From the NCBI RefSeq assembly GCF_015207245.1, contig NZ_JADEXF010000245.1, forward strand, positions 1 through 6,130: a stretch of 6,130 nt of DNA, given 5' to 3'. The translations under genes were made by a program, and so were the position numbers. The notes beneath the pieces are model-generated. The model saw nothing but the letters and a program-made list of their open reading frames with translations, did no database searches and was not told the origin of the DNA. This document shows positions 1 through 6,130 of this stretch, in pieces. The first letter of the stretch is position 1; the number at the start of each line of letters is the position of its first letter. The stretch is from Nostoc cf. edaphicum LEGE 07299. Lineage in GTDB: Bacteria > Cyanobacteriota > Cyanobacteriia > Cyanobacteriales > Nostocaceae.

Positions 1-148
1 CTATAAATCCCACAACTTTTTCATGCGCTCCGGTTGGGGGTGGCATTTCAACAATTACTCCTTTGTGCAATTCATAGCGTTTAGCGTCATTGGGATACCA
101 TTCAATAAATTCATTGAAGGTGAGTAATTTGGGCAACGCTTGAGTCAT
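1..148 (-). CDS. Uma2-family (DUF820) putative endonuclease, N-terminal fragment
   Basis: The 5' end of a gene that runs off the left edge. Only the first 49 codons are present, with no stop. The peptide begins MTQALPKLLTFNEFIEWYPN and continues with a KRYELHKGVIVEMPPPTGAHE stretch. That matches the start of Uma2/DUF820 proteins: an N-terminal 'ltfeeFlewyP' segment, then 'RYEL..G.ivempPp...H'. Uma2 proteins have a PD-(D/E)xK-like nuclease fold, are greatly expanded in cyanobacteria, and mostly have no proven function. The catalytic core lies outside the window, so activity cannot be judged. The start at 148 is well supported by a GGAGG seven bases upstream. The 243-base gap and possible terminator to its right suggest it is transcribed separately from the bvdR operon, although on the same strand. 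The family call rests on a short N-terminal pattern only. Confidence 0.8.
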   Translation of the reverse strand, partial: MTQALPKLLTFNEFIEWYPNDAKRYELHKGVIVEMPPPTGAHEKVVGFI

Positions 149-155
149 AATCTTA

Positions 156-160
156 CCTCC
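156..160 (-). promoter_or_regulatory. Shine-Dalgarno of the Uma2-family gene
   Basis: GGAGG on the minus strand, with 7 bases before the ATG at 148. It is one of the strongest ribosome binding sites in the window and fixes the start of the partial gene. The AT-rich DNA further upstream (about 165-330) must hold its promoter, but I could not find a convincing -35/-10 pair. Confidence 0.7.
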
Positions 161-342
161 ATATATGTTTTACTTTCTCATGTAATAAATACTGATTTTT
201 AGTTGATAAAAGTTGCACTTATGTTTTTTTATTAGCTTGAAAAAGTGTAAATATTTATCCCCAAAGAATACGATTTGATTATTCTAACTACCTTTAATCA
301 AGCAAAAATAAAAAGAAAAAATTGAATTCGGAAAAGTTTGCT

Positions 343-391
343 GAGAATCAATTCTCTCCTTAAGATTTTTAAGTTTAGCTTACGGCAAGCT
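343..391 (-). terminator. Cluster of small hairpins after the bvdR-map-GNAT operon (possible terminator)
   Basis: Three short perfect inverted repeats directly follow the GNAT stop on the minus strand: AGCTT/AAGCT (387-391 with 377-381), CTTAA/TTAAG (369-373 with 359-363) and GAGAAT/ATTCTC (351-356 with 343-348). A T-rich stretch on the minus strand follows at about 303-322. None is a classical GC-rich stem with an adjacent U-run, so this is only a candidate transcription end. Confidence 0.3.
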
Positions 392-940
392 CTATAGAGG
401 GCGTTGCCAAGGTGAAGCAAACTGGCGATAACCTACATCTTGGAAAGCTCTAATCATTGGTGTATTGAGGACATCGGTATCACAAAATATCTGCCAAACA
501 CCAATTTTTTGGAGTATATGCGTGGCTTGGCACAGAAGGTCATAAATGTAACGCTTCTCTCGCTGTTTGGGGACAACACCAATATAGTAGATTGTGCCTT
601 CTTCTAGATTCTCTTTGCGACACCCGCGATATATTACTGGTTGGATAAACCCTACTAATTCACCTATATTGTTATATCCAAGTTGCCACCATTGTGGTTC
701 ATAATCAAAGTCATTCCTAACTTGTGCCATTAACTTTGCCGCCGCCTCATCTGCTCCCAGTTTTCTAACTGCCTTTTGATCGCTTCGGTCTAATGATGAA
801 CTCATAGCACAGCTTACGGCAGCAGTAAAATCTTCTATACTGACATCGTTGAGCGAATGAAATATAAGTCTTTCAGGAACTGGGATTAGTGGCTTTGGTT
901 CCTCCCAAACGAAAGGAATTTTTTCATAGTATGTTGTCAT
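392..940 (-). CDS. GNAT-family N-acetyltransferase
   Basis: A 182-residue protein with the GNAT layout in its second half. A beta-4/alpha-3 segment runs about residues 115-136 (GTIYYIGVVPKQREKRYIYD), and a C-terminal motif about 154-175 (DTDVLNTPMIRAFQDVGYRQ) has the usual 'N.pmi..f...Gy' pattern. GNAT enzymes move an acetyl group from acetyl-CoA to an amine. The substrate cannot be told from sequence; a W-W pair at 84-85 lies in the central region. The acetyl-CoA pyrophosphate loop normally reads Q/R-x-x-G-x-G/A. Here the matching stretch is QREKRY (126-131) with no glycine, so cofactor binding may be altered. The gene is last in a three-gene operon. Its ATG overlaps the map stop as ATGA, which points to translational coupling. 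N-terminal acetylation after Met removal is a tempting link to map but is not shown by the sequence. Confidence 0.8.
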   Translation of the reverse strand: MTTYYEKIPFVWEEPKPLIPVPERLIFHSLNDVSIEDFTAAVSCAMSSSLDRSDQKAVRKLGADEAAAKLMAQVRNDFDYEPQWWQLGYNNIGELVGFIQPVIYRGCRKENLEEGTIYYIGVVPKQREKRYIYDLLCQATHILQKIGVWQIFCDTDVLNTPMIRAFQDVGYRQFASPWQRPL

Positions 941-1722
941 ATAGCCCAGTAATTCTCGCCTTCGGGTAGGGTAAGGATTTCAACGCCATCTTCAGTTACA
1001 GCTAAGGTATGCTCGCATTGAGCGGATAGTTTGCGATCGCGCGTTACCGCAGTCCACTTATCGCCCAGAACCTCGACTTCATAAGTACCCTCGTTAATCA
1101 TTGGCTCAATGGTAAAAACCATCCCCGATCTGAGGCGCTTACCCTTACCGCGTGTGCCATAGTGGGGAACATCCGGCGCAGTATGGAAAATATTACTAAT
1201 GCCGTGGCCAACGAAATCTCGCACTACAGAAAAGCCTTGTGCTTCAGCATACTCTTGAATGGCTGCACCAATATCGCCAATGCGTGCCCCAGGTTTAACT
1301 TCAGCAATACCTAGACGGAGACACTCTTCTGTCACCTCTACCAGCTTCCTTGTTTTTGGGGAAGGAGTACCAACAAAGAATGTCTTCGATGTATCGCCGT
1401 GATAACCCTCAACAATCGGCGTTACATCAATATTAATAATGTCACCTTCCTTAAGAATTTGCTTGGCGTTGGGAATGCCGTGACAAATTACCTCATTTAC
1501 ACTAGTGCAAATCGATTTAGGATAACCCTTATAGCCAAGGGGTGCGCTTTTTGCTCCATGCGCTTGCGTCCAACGTTCGGCTTCATCATTTAGTTCAAGA
1601 GTGCTAACCCCTGGTTTCACAAAGGGTTCTAGATGCTGGAGAAGTTTAGCTGCTAAACGCCCAGCTTGACGCATTTTCTCTATTTCTCGTTGGGATAAAA
1701 TAACAATTAGTTCAGTTTTCAT
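937..1722 (-). CDS. map: Type I methionine aminopeptidase
   Basis: A 261-residue cytosolic metalloprotease that removes the initiator Met from new proteins when the second residue is small. All diagnostic residues of the E. coli-type (MAP type 1a) enzyme are present with a constant offset of two: His81 (CHGIP), metal ligands Asp99 (IDV) and Asp110 (HGDTSKTF), His173 (VGHGI), Glu206 (TIEPM) and Glu237 (QCEHT), plus His180 (FHTAPDVPHY). There is no N-terminal zinc-finger or other extension. The start at 1722 is chosen because MKTELIVILSQREIEKMRQA resembles cyanobacterial homologs and the ATG shares one base with the bvdR stop (TAATG). No separate Shine-Dalgarno is obvious, which fits coupling to bvdR. 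The stop overlaps the GNAT start by four bases. Cyanobacteria usually carry several map paralogs, so this need not be the only copy. A HIP1 octamer lies at 1033-1040. Confidence 0.97.
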   Translation of the reverse strand: MKTELIVILSQREIEKMRQAGRLAAKLLQHLEPFVKPGVSTLELNDEAERWTQAHGAKSAPLGYKGYPKSICTSVNEVICHGIPNAKQILKEGDIINIDVTPIVEGYHGDTSKTFFVGTPSPKTRKLVEVTEECLRLGIAEVKPGARIGDIGAAIQEYAEAQGFSVVRDFVGHGISNIFHTAPDVPHYGTRGKGKRLRSGMVFTIEPMINEGTYEVEVLGDKWTAVTRDRKLSAQCEHTLAVTEDGVEILTLPEGENYWAI

Positions 1723-2738
1723 TAACTTTTATCTAAAGTATCTTTCATAAACATAGTTAACCCTGTCTGTGCAGCTCTTTGTGCAGTATCAGCAACCTTT
1801 AGGGTATACAAGCTTTCCTCTGGGGTAACGTACAAAGGAGTGCCCTCAAAAAGATGGTCTAACACCATACTCGTGTCTTTGACGAACAAACCCCGTCGAG
1901 GGCCAACCTCTATAGATGTTGTTTCCCCTGGCTGGACGAATATTCCGGTGTCGCCATCAAAAATTAAACCACCTTTTTCACCGTGAACTTCAAACTTGCG
2001 TTCTGATTGCCAAATACTTTCGCCTTTGCCATACACTACTTGGGCTAAAAGTCCACTGTTAAAGGACAGTTCACTAGTGCAGAAACAGGTTCGGTAGTAT
2101 TCCGGTTCTATTTCCCAATATCGCTGGTGACAGTTAACAGTAAATACTGTACCAAATAAATCGATGAGGCGATGTAGCCGAGACAATGCCCCCATTAAGG
2201 GAAAGCCAAAAAACTCGTGGTTATAAGTCCATTTGCGGGGTGCAGGATTTTGAGGATTGATGGTGCTGTAGCGAACATAAAACACCTCACCAATTCTGTC
2301 TAAGTTTTTCTTCAAAGCTTGATGCAAACCACCCAAAAGTTCCAGATGTTCAACGTGCAGGAGTTTTTGTTGTGCTTTGGCTAAGGCAATCAGTTCCTCA
2401 GCTTCAAATACATCCAACGAAAGAGGGTACTCTACAATTATATGTTTGCCGTTGGTAAGTGCTGCACGAGCGATCGCACCATGATCTCGATTAATAGTGG
2501 AGATCGCTACTAGGTCTATATCTTCACGTTCTACCAGCTCTTGCCAAGTACTCAAGATTTCAATCTGGTACTCTCTGGCAAAGGTTTCGGTTTTTTCTCT
2601 TGTATGACCAACAACTGCGACTATATGCGATCGCTCATCATGGAGCAATGCCTCAGCCCGAAACTTTGCCGCATACCCAGTACCTACCAAACCTACACGC
2701 ACTCTTGCTTTTTCCAAAGCTGCTTCTGAATTATACAT
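1722..2738 (-). CDS. bvdR: Biliverdin reductase (Gfo/Idh/MocA fold)
   Basis: Predicted NAD(P)H-dependent enzyme reducing biliverdin IX-alpha to bilirubin. An N-terminal Rossmann fold carries VRVGLVGTGYAA just after the start. An EYP motif (VEYPLSL) replaces the EKP of sugar dehydrogenases. The C-terminal Gfo/Idh domain holds HVEHLELLGGLHQA, YSTINPQNPAPRKWTY, FGFPLMGALSRLHRLIDLFG and GPRRGLFVKDT. These match, as I remember it, the Synechocystis BvdR sequence across most of its length, which sets it apart from generic Gfo/Idh proteins. The start is ambiguous. I prefer ATG 2738 (338 aa), which gives about a dozen residues before the Rossmann strand as in Synechocystis and has GAGG (2742-2745) at a short 3-base spacing. 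ATG 2747 and GTG 2771 (349 aa) are in frame. It is first in an operon with map and the GNAT gene, and divergent from petF. HIP1 sites lie at 2470-2477 and 2627-2634. Confidence 0.85.
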   Translation of the reverse strand: MYNSEAALEKARVRVGLVGTGYAAKFRAEALLHDERSHIVAVVGHTREKTETFAREYQIEILSTWQELVEREDIDLVAISTINRDHGAIARAALTNGKHIIVEYPLSLDVFEAEELIALAKAQQKLLHVEHLELLGGLHQALKKNLDRIGEVFYVRYSTINPQNPAPRKWTYNHEFFGFPLMGALSRLHRLIDLFGTVFTVNCHQRYWEIEPEYYRTCFCTSELSFNSGLLAQVVYGKGESIWQSERKFEVHGEKGGLIFDGDTGIFVQPGETTSIEVGPRRGLFVKDTSMVLDHLFEGTPLYVTPEESLYTLKVADTAQRAAQTGLTMFMKDTLDKS

Positions 2739-3684
<946 letters not shown>

Positions 3685-3800
3685 GAGTTAACCGACTCAA
3701 ACATAAACCTCTTGCAAGAGTTACTAATTTCGACAAAATAGAAGCAGGATATCTAGAGTTAACACCCTTGCAATGCAATAGCGTGTCTACCTCTAAAAGC

Positions 3801-3817
3801 GACTTTGATAAAAAGTC
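3801..3817 (+). other. Small hairpin in the petF 3' untranslated region
   Basis: GACTTT (3801-3806) pairs with AAAGTC (3812-3817) around a 5-base loop, and TAATTTTAT follows. It lies just before the main terminator. A 12-base palindrome CTCTTGCAAGAG (3709-3720) and GAGT/ACTC (3685-3688 with 3695-3698) lie between it and the petF stop. They could protect the transcript 3' end or act as weak early terminators. The pairing is seen; the function is a guess. Confidence 0.3.
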
Positions 3818-3830
3818 TAATTTTATAATG

Positions 3831-3872
3831 AGCAGGAACACAGTAAATCTTGTGTTCCTGCTTAATTTTTTT
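3831..3872 (+). terminator. Intrinsic terminator of petF
   Basis: A perfect 12-bp stem, AGCAGGAACACA (3831-3842) with TGTGTTCCTGCT (3851-3862), an 8-base loop, then TAA and seven T (3866-3872). It is clearly oriented for the plus strand and lies about 147 bases after the petF stop, implying a long 3' untranslated region. It is followed about 90 bases later by the end of the convergent SpoIID-like gene. The minus-strand side lacks a T-run directly after the stem, so it is at best a weak terminator for that gene. Confidence 0.9.
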
Positions 3873-3960
3873 AGTAGGGAGTTTCCTATCTATTCTATAA
3901 TTTTGGCCTCTTTTTAGCTCCCGACTTTTAGCTCACAGATGCAACTTGAATGCCAATAGC

Positions 3961-5688
3961 TCAAAGCTTAATTTCTTTGTTGAGAATTTGAATCTGAGTA
4001 CCAGGATAGTAAAACTGGAGAATTTTTGGACTTGACCAACCTAGTTTCGCTAAATTCTGAGCGCCAGTTTGACTCAAGCCGACTCCATGTCCTAATCCAC
4101 CACCAATAAAAGCATATCCCCAGAGTTCCGATTTGCCTTTGTTCAGGGGTTGGATGTAAAAAAGCGTACTTGTAGGGGCTGCAAAAGCACTGCGAACTTC
4201 GTCTTTGTGCAAAATAAAGGTGCTGCGATCGGTTTTAACTGCAAGTTCAAGGATACGTCCACTCTGGCTTCGCTCTACTACTGCCATAGCCTGAATTGTC
4301 TTAAATTTGGCATGGGGACTGTTTTTCACTTGTAAAAATTTCTGCAAGTCCTTGATAATATCCTTTAAAGGGGTTTCTTTATGCCAACGAAACATATCCC
4401 ACTTGCTTTCATTAAATCCTTGTTGCGTATTAATAAATTTCTGAAAATTCTTTTCATCTGCTAAATTCTGCTTAGACAAGTTCCAAAAATTAGTCGGAGC
4501 ATCCAGTACAGGGCGCAAATAGGGACGATCGTCGCCATTCCAGACATCGCTAAAGGAAGCGGTGACGCCACCAGTGGTAGAAGAATATAGGGCGTCTACG
4601 AGTTCATTTTTATAAGTTAGTACTTTACCCCTGGTTGAGGCGATCGCTTGGTCTGTTTTGGCAGCTGCTCCCTTCAACCCATAATAAACTTGGCAGTGAG
4701 TATCAGCACACAACTGATAGTTATCTGCGGCAAACCTACGTAAATTTCTCAAGGCATAAGTCCGGGCGAGAATTGCCTGAGCTTCCAGCGCCGCTTTTGG
4801 TGCATCTGTTCCTATTTCGTAAGGTACAACCCCACGCAAATAAATTTCTAAAGGTACTTGGTTAACCAGAGTGTATGTGCCATAAGCATTTGGTTGCAAA
4901 TTCATTCGACCGGCATAAAGACGAGCAAACTCTTGTTTTTCGGTTTTATTTACCCGAATTAAGTTTTTATCAGTGCTAATTTCCAAGTCATTCGGGCTAT
5001 AGCGATTACCATCCACCACCCAACTCACTCGCGGCACTTGCTTCAAAACTTTAGTATCAAGATATACTTTTTGTTGGGTAGAAGCTTGGATGTTTTGTAA
5101 TAACAAGCGTCGCAGTAAAGGGGTGCTGTAAACATCTCGTTTGGCCCAAACCTGCCAGCGTTCTGGCTGGGCTATTTCCACTTCCATTCCCTGAGAACGC
5201 CATTTTTTAGCACTGTCTTCCGCAGTTTCAAAAGTGCGGTATGTGCCCAAAACTACTACTTCTTCGACTGCTGGCTGGGGTAAAGCTTGCATGACTGTTT
5301 CCAGCTTTACAGGATTTTTCGTAAACAGGATTTGCTGTTTATTGCCCGCTTGAAATTTTAGCTTTAAGCGATCGCCTTTCATCGGTTCCAGTTGCAGCTT
5401 GGCTGTGGCTTCGGCGCCAAATCGCTGCACAATTCCAATTTTAAGTTCTATATCCTGGATGTTGCTCTCAGGCCCTGATGCAGCAGTCAGTCCTAATAGA
5501 CAAAATGTTGTCAGCACAGTGTGAGGAAAACGCCAAAACGAAAATTTCATGGCTACCTGATAGCGTTCGCGTAGCGTCTGCAAGAGTTGCGATCGCGAGT
5601 AATCTCTCGTAGAGAGGGTCTTCTGCCCCTTAATGAGTCGTTGGAGCCGATTTTCCAATTGCTTTGTAGCGCGGTTTTTTTGTCGCAT
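3961..5688 (-). CDS. SpoIID/LytB-domain protein (septal peptidoglycan hydrolase-like)
   Basis: Up to 575 residues. The SpoIID core runs about 275-400 and resumes near 515-570. PLEIYLRGVVPYEIG (279-293) holds the Glu (291) matching the catalytic Glu of SpoIID lytic transglycosylases. ALEAQAILARTYAL and LCADTHCQVYYG (326-337) follow, with Cys327, His331 and Cys332 resembling the zinc-binding cluster of clostridial SpoIID. Next come STTGGVTA and the closing GGGLGHGVGLSQTGAQNLA (529-547). Residues about 143-185 look like a SPOR-type glycan-binding segment. SpoIID cleaves glycan strands denuded of stem peptides. In non-sporulating cyanobacteria a wall or septum role is inferred. A typical signal peptide starts only at Met47 (MKFSFWRFPHTVLTTFCLLG), with CAGG before that ATG (5550). 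The upstream ATG 5688 has a better GGAG but adds 46 residues partly encoded by repeat DNA. Either start is possible. It is convergent with petF and divergent from srxA. Confidence 0.85.
   Translation of the reverse strand: MRQKNRATKQLENRLQRLIKGQKTLSTRDYSRSQLLQTLRERYQVAMKFSFWRFPHTVLTTFCLLGLTAASGPESNIQDIELKIGIVQRFGAEATAKLQLEPMKGDRLKLKFQAGNKQQILFTKNPVKLETVMQALPQPAVEEVVVLGTYRTFETAEDSAKKWRSQGMEVEIAQPERWQVWAKRDVYSTPLLRRLLLQNIQASTQQKVYLDTKVLKQVPRVSWVVDGNRYSPNDLEISTDKNLIRVNKTEKQEFARLYAGRMNLQPNAYGTYTLVNQVPLEIYLRGVVPYEIGTDAPKAALEAQAILARTYALRNLRRFAADNYQLCADTHCQVYYGLKGAAAKTDQAIASTRGKVLTYKNELVDALYSSTTGGVTASFSDVWNGDDRPYLRPVLDAPTNFWNLSKQNLADEKNFQKFINTQQGFNESKWDMFRWHKETPLKDIIKDLQKFLQVKNSPHAKFKTIQAMAVVERSQSGRILELAVKTDRSTFILHKDEVRSAFAAPTSTLFYIQPLNKGKSELWGYAFIGGGLGHGVGLSQTGAQNLAKLGWSSPKILQFYYPGTQIQILNKEIKL
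5563..5616. repeat. Nostoc-type palindromic repeat sequence with embedded HIP1
   Basis: GCGTTCGCGTAGCGTCTGC (5563-5581), then a HIP1 octamer (5589-5596), then CTCTC-GTA-GAGAG (5604-5616). From memory, GCGTTCGCG(T/A)AGCGTCTCGTAGAGA-like strings are dispersed many times in Nostoc and Anabaena genomes. Here the two halves are separated by about 22 bases. Read on the minus strand it encodes the TLRERYQ segment at the N-terminus of the longer SpoIID frame. The exact repeat family boundaries cannot be set from one copy. Confidence 0.55.
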
Positions 5689-5732
5689 GAATGCTCCAAT
5701 GATACCATTACCAATTTTGCCCTAAATATTAG

Positions 5733-5761
5733 TTGCAAAACGAAGTCATAATGACTATGAT
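5733..5761 (+). promoter_or_regulatory. Predicted srxA promoter
   Basis: TTGCAA (5733-5738), exactly 17 bases, then TATGAT (5756-5761): 4/6 and 5/6 matches to the -35 and -10 consensus. The start site would be near 5768, giving a leader of about 36 bases to the ATG at 5804. TTGCAA is self-complementary, so it could also serve the divergent gene, but I found no good minus-strand -10 partner. Confidence 0.5.
5744..5756. promoter_or_regulatory. 13-bp palindrome in the srxA promoter spacer (candidate operator)
   Basis: AGTCAT-A-ATGACT, a perfect 6-1-6 palindrome, lies between the -35 and -10 hexamers and shares its last base with the -10. A repressor bound here would block RNA polymerase. A Fur/PerR-type regulator would suit a sulfiredoxin gene, but the match to the 7-1-7 PerR or Fur box is only about half of the positions, so the regulator is unknown. 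Confidence 0.45.
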
Positions 5762-5803
5762 TTATTTAGGGAGAAAAAACAGAACTAGTTGGATAAACTC
5801 TTT

Positions 5804-6067
5804 ATGGTTAGAGTCCAAGAAATTCCATTAAATCAGATAAAACGGCCATTGCCCCGTACAAACGATCCAAATAAAGTACAAGCCTTAATGGAATCGATTG
5901 CGGAGATTGGGCAGCAAGAACCTATTGATGTTCTAGAAGTAGATGGACAATATTATGGCTTTTCTGGTTGCCATCGGTATGAAGCTTGCCAGCGTTTAGG
6001 CAAAGAAACCGTTTTAGCAAGAGTCCGTAAAGCACCCCGTAGCGTTTTAAAGATGCACTTGGCATAG
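5804..6067 (+). CDS. srxA: Sulfiredoxin
   Basis: An 87-residue cytosolic enzyme that uses ATP and Mg to reduce the cysteine sulfinic acid of over-oxidised 2-Cys peroxiredoxins, restoring peroxide defence. It has a ParB/sulfiredoxin fold. The signature FSGCHR (53-58) contains catalytic Cys56 with His57 and Arg58, which bind the ATP phosphates. The N-terminal VQEIPLNQIKRPLPR and DPNKVQALMESI, and PIDVL (40-44), align with human and plant sulfiredoxin. A second Cys62 lies six residues after the catalytic one. ATG 5804 is chosen because MVRVQEIPLN matches the family start. An in-frame TTG at 5789 would add five residues. The ribosome binding site is weak (GGA at 5791-5793, ten bases before the ATG). 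The gene is divergent from the SpoIID-like gene with no functional link apparent. Chromosome-partitioning ParB is ruled out by the short length and the GCHR motif. Confidence 0.95.
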   Translation: MVRVQEIPLNQIKRPLPRTNDPNKVQALMESIAEIGQQEPIDVLEVDGQYYGFSGCHRYEACQRLGKETVLARVRKAPRSVLKMHLA

Positions 6068-6079
6068 AAAATGGAGATT

Positions 6080-6109
6080 GGGCATGGGGCATGGGGAATG
6101 GGGCATGGG
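6080..6109 (+). repeat. Tandem heptamer repeat GGGCATG (STRR type)
   Basis: Four consecutive heptamers: GGGCATG (6080-6086), GGGCATG (6087-6093), a GGGAATG variant (6094-6100) and GGGCATG (6101-6107), then GG. It belongs to the short tandemly repeated sequences common between genes in Nostoc and Anabaena. It starts 12 bases after the srxA stop. The downstream DNA to the window end stays purine-rich (GGAAGATGAGGGAAATGAAGG) and may be decayed copies. The five G-runs separated by three-base spacers could fold into a G-quadruplex. Confidence 0.85.
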
Positions 6110-6130
6110 AAGATGAGGGAAATGAAGGAG

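Larger units (their letters stand above)
5720..5771. promoter_or_regulatory. 9-bp inverted repeat bracketing the srxA promoter
   Basis: CCCTAAATA (5720-5728) and TATTTAGGG (5763-5771) form a perfect inverted repeat whose 34-base interior holds the whole predicted srxA promoter. The arms sit about 5 bases upstream of the -35 and 2 bases downstream of the -10. The spacing suggests a regulator contacting both flanks, or DNA looping. The pairing is directly visible; its use as an operator is inferred. Confidence 0.45.

Noticed and set aside
377..821. 11-base exact repeat AGCTTACGGCA at 377-387 and 811-821
   Set aside because: Repeats of this length are expected by chance in 6 kb and no further similarity flanks them.
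1399..1593. 64-codon open frame on the plus strand
   Set aside because: It lies wholly antisense to map, whose catalytic residues are all conserved; it has no ribosome binding site or recognisable motif.
3912..3934. Direct repeat TTTTAGCTC with 14-base period near the end of the SpoIID-like gene
   Set aside because: Only two copies, no hairpin; too little to call a terminator or binding site.
4150..4865. Two plus-strand open frames (61 and 76 codons) inside the SpoIID-like gene
   Set aside because: Both are antisense to conserved SpoIID core sequence and show no family resemblance.
5789..5803. TTG start for sulfiredoxin adding five residues
   Set aside because: The family starts at MVRVQEIPLN (ATG 5804); the nearest GGGAG is about 15 bases from the TTG, too far.

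Overview
The window looks like chromosomal DNA from a filamentous, probably heterocyst-forming cyanobacterium (Nostocales). Three things point there. Six copies of the cyanobacterial octamer GCGATCGC (HIP1) occur in 6.1 kb. A tandem GGGCATG heptamer repeat of the Nostoc/Anabaena type lies at the right end. The protein set is cyanobacterial: plant-type ferredoxin I, a cyanobacterial biliverdin reductase and a plant/cyanobacterial-type sulfiredoxin. The intergenic DNA is clearly more AT-rich than the genes.

Left part (1-2771), all on the minus strand: the 5' end of a Uma2-family (DUF820) gene runs off the left edge. To its right lies a tightly packed operon read right to left: bvdR (biliverdin reductase), map (type I methionine aminopeptidase) and a GNAT-family acetyltransferase. 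The junctions are TAATG (bvdR/map) and ATGA (map/GNAT), so translation is probably coupled. Small inverted repeats follow the last gene.

Middle (2739-3960): a 646-base AT-rich intergenic region separates bvdR from the divergently read petF, the 99-residue vegetative [2Fe-2S] ferredoxin. petF has a plausible sigma-70-like promoter, a good ribosome binding site and a strong intrinsic terminator about 150 bases after its stop. The pairing is metabolically suggestive. Ferredoxin supplies electrons to heme oxygenase and the bilin reductases, and BvdR draws on the same biliverdin pool.

Right part (3961-6130): a minus-strand gene for a SpoIID/LytB-domain protein, convergent with petF, is predicted to act on peptidoglycan outside the cytoplasmic membrane. 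Its first 46 codons contain Nostoc-type palindromic repeat sequence, so its start is uncertain. Divergent from it is a sulfiredoxin gene (srxA). Its predicted promoter is bracketed by a 9-bp inverted repeat and carries a 13-bp palindrome between the -35 and -10 hexamers. A G-rich heptamer array lies 12 bases after the srxA stop.

Most genes here are conserved cyanobacterial housekeeping or redox genes, and I see no clear new multi-gene system. The best leads are the nested palindromes at the srxA promoter, the repeat-derived N-terminus of the SpoIID protein, and the GNAT protein whose acetyl-CoA loop has lost both glycines.
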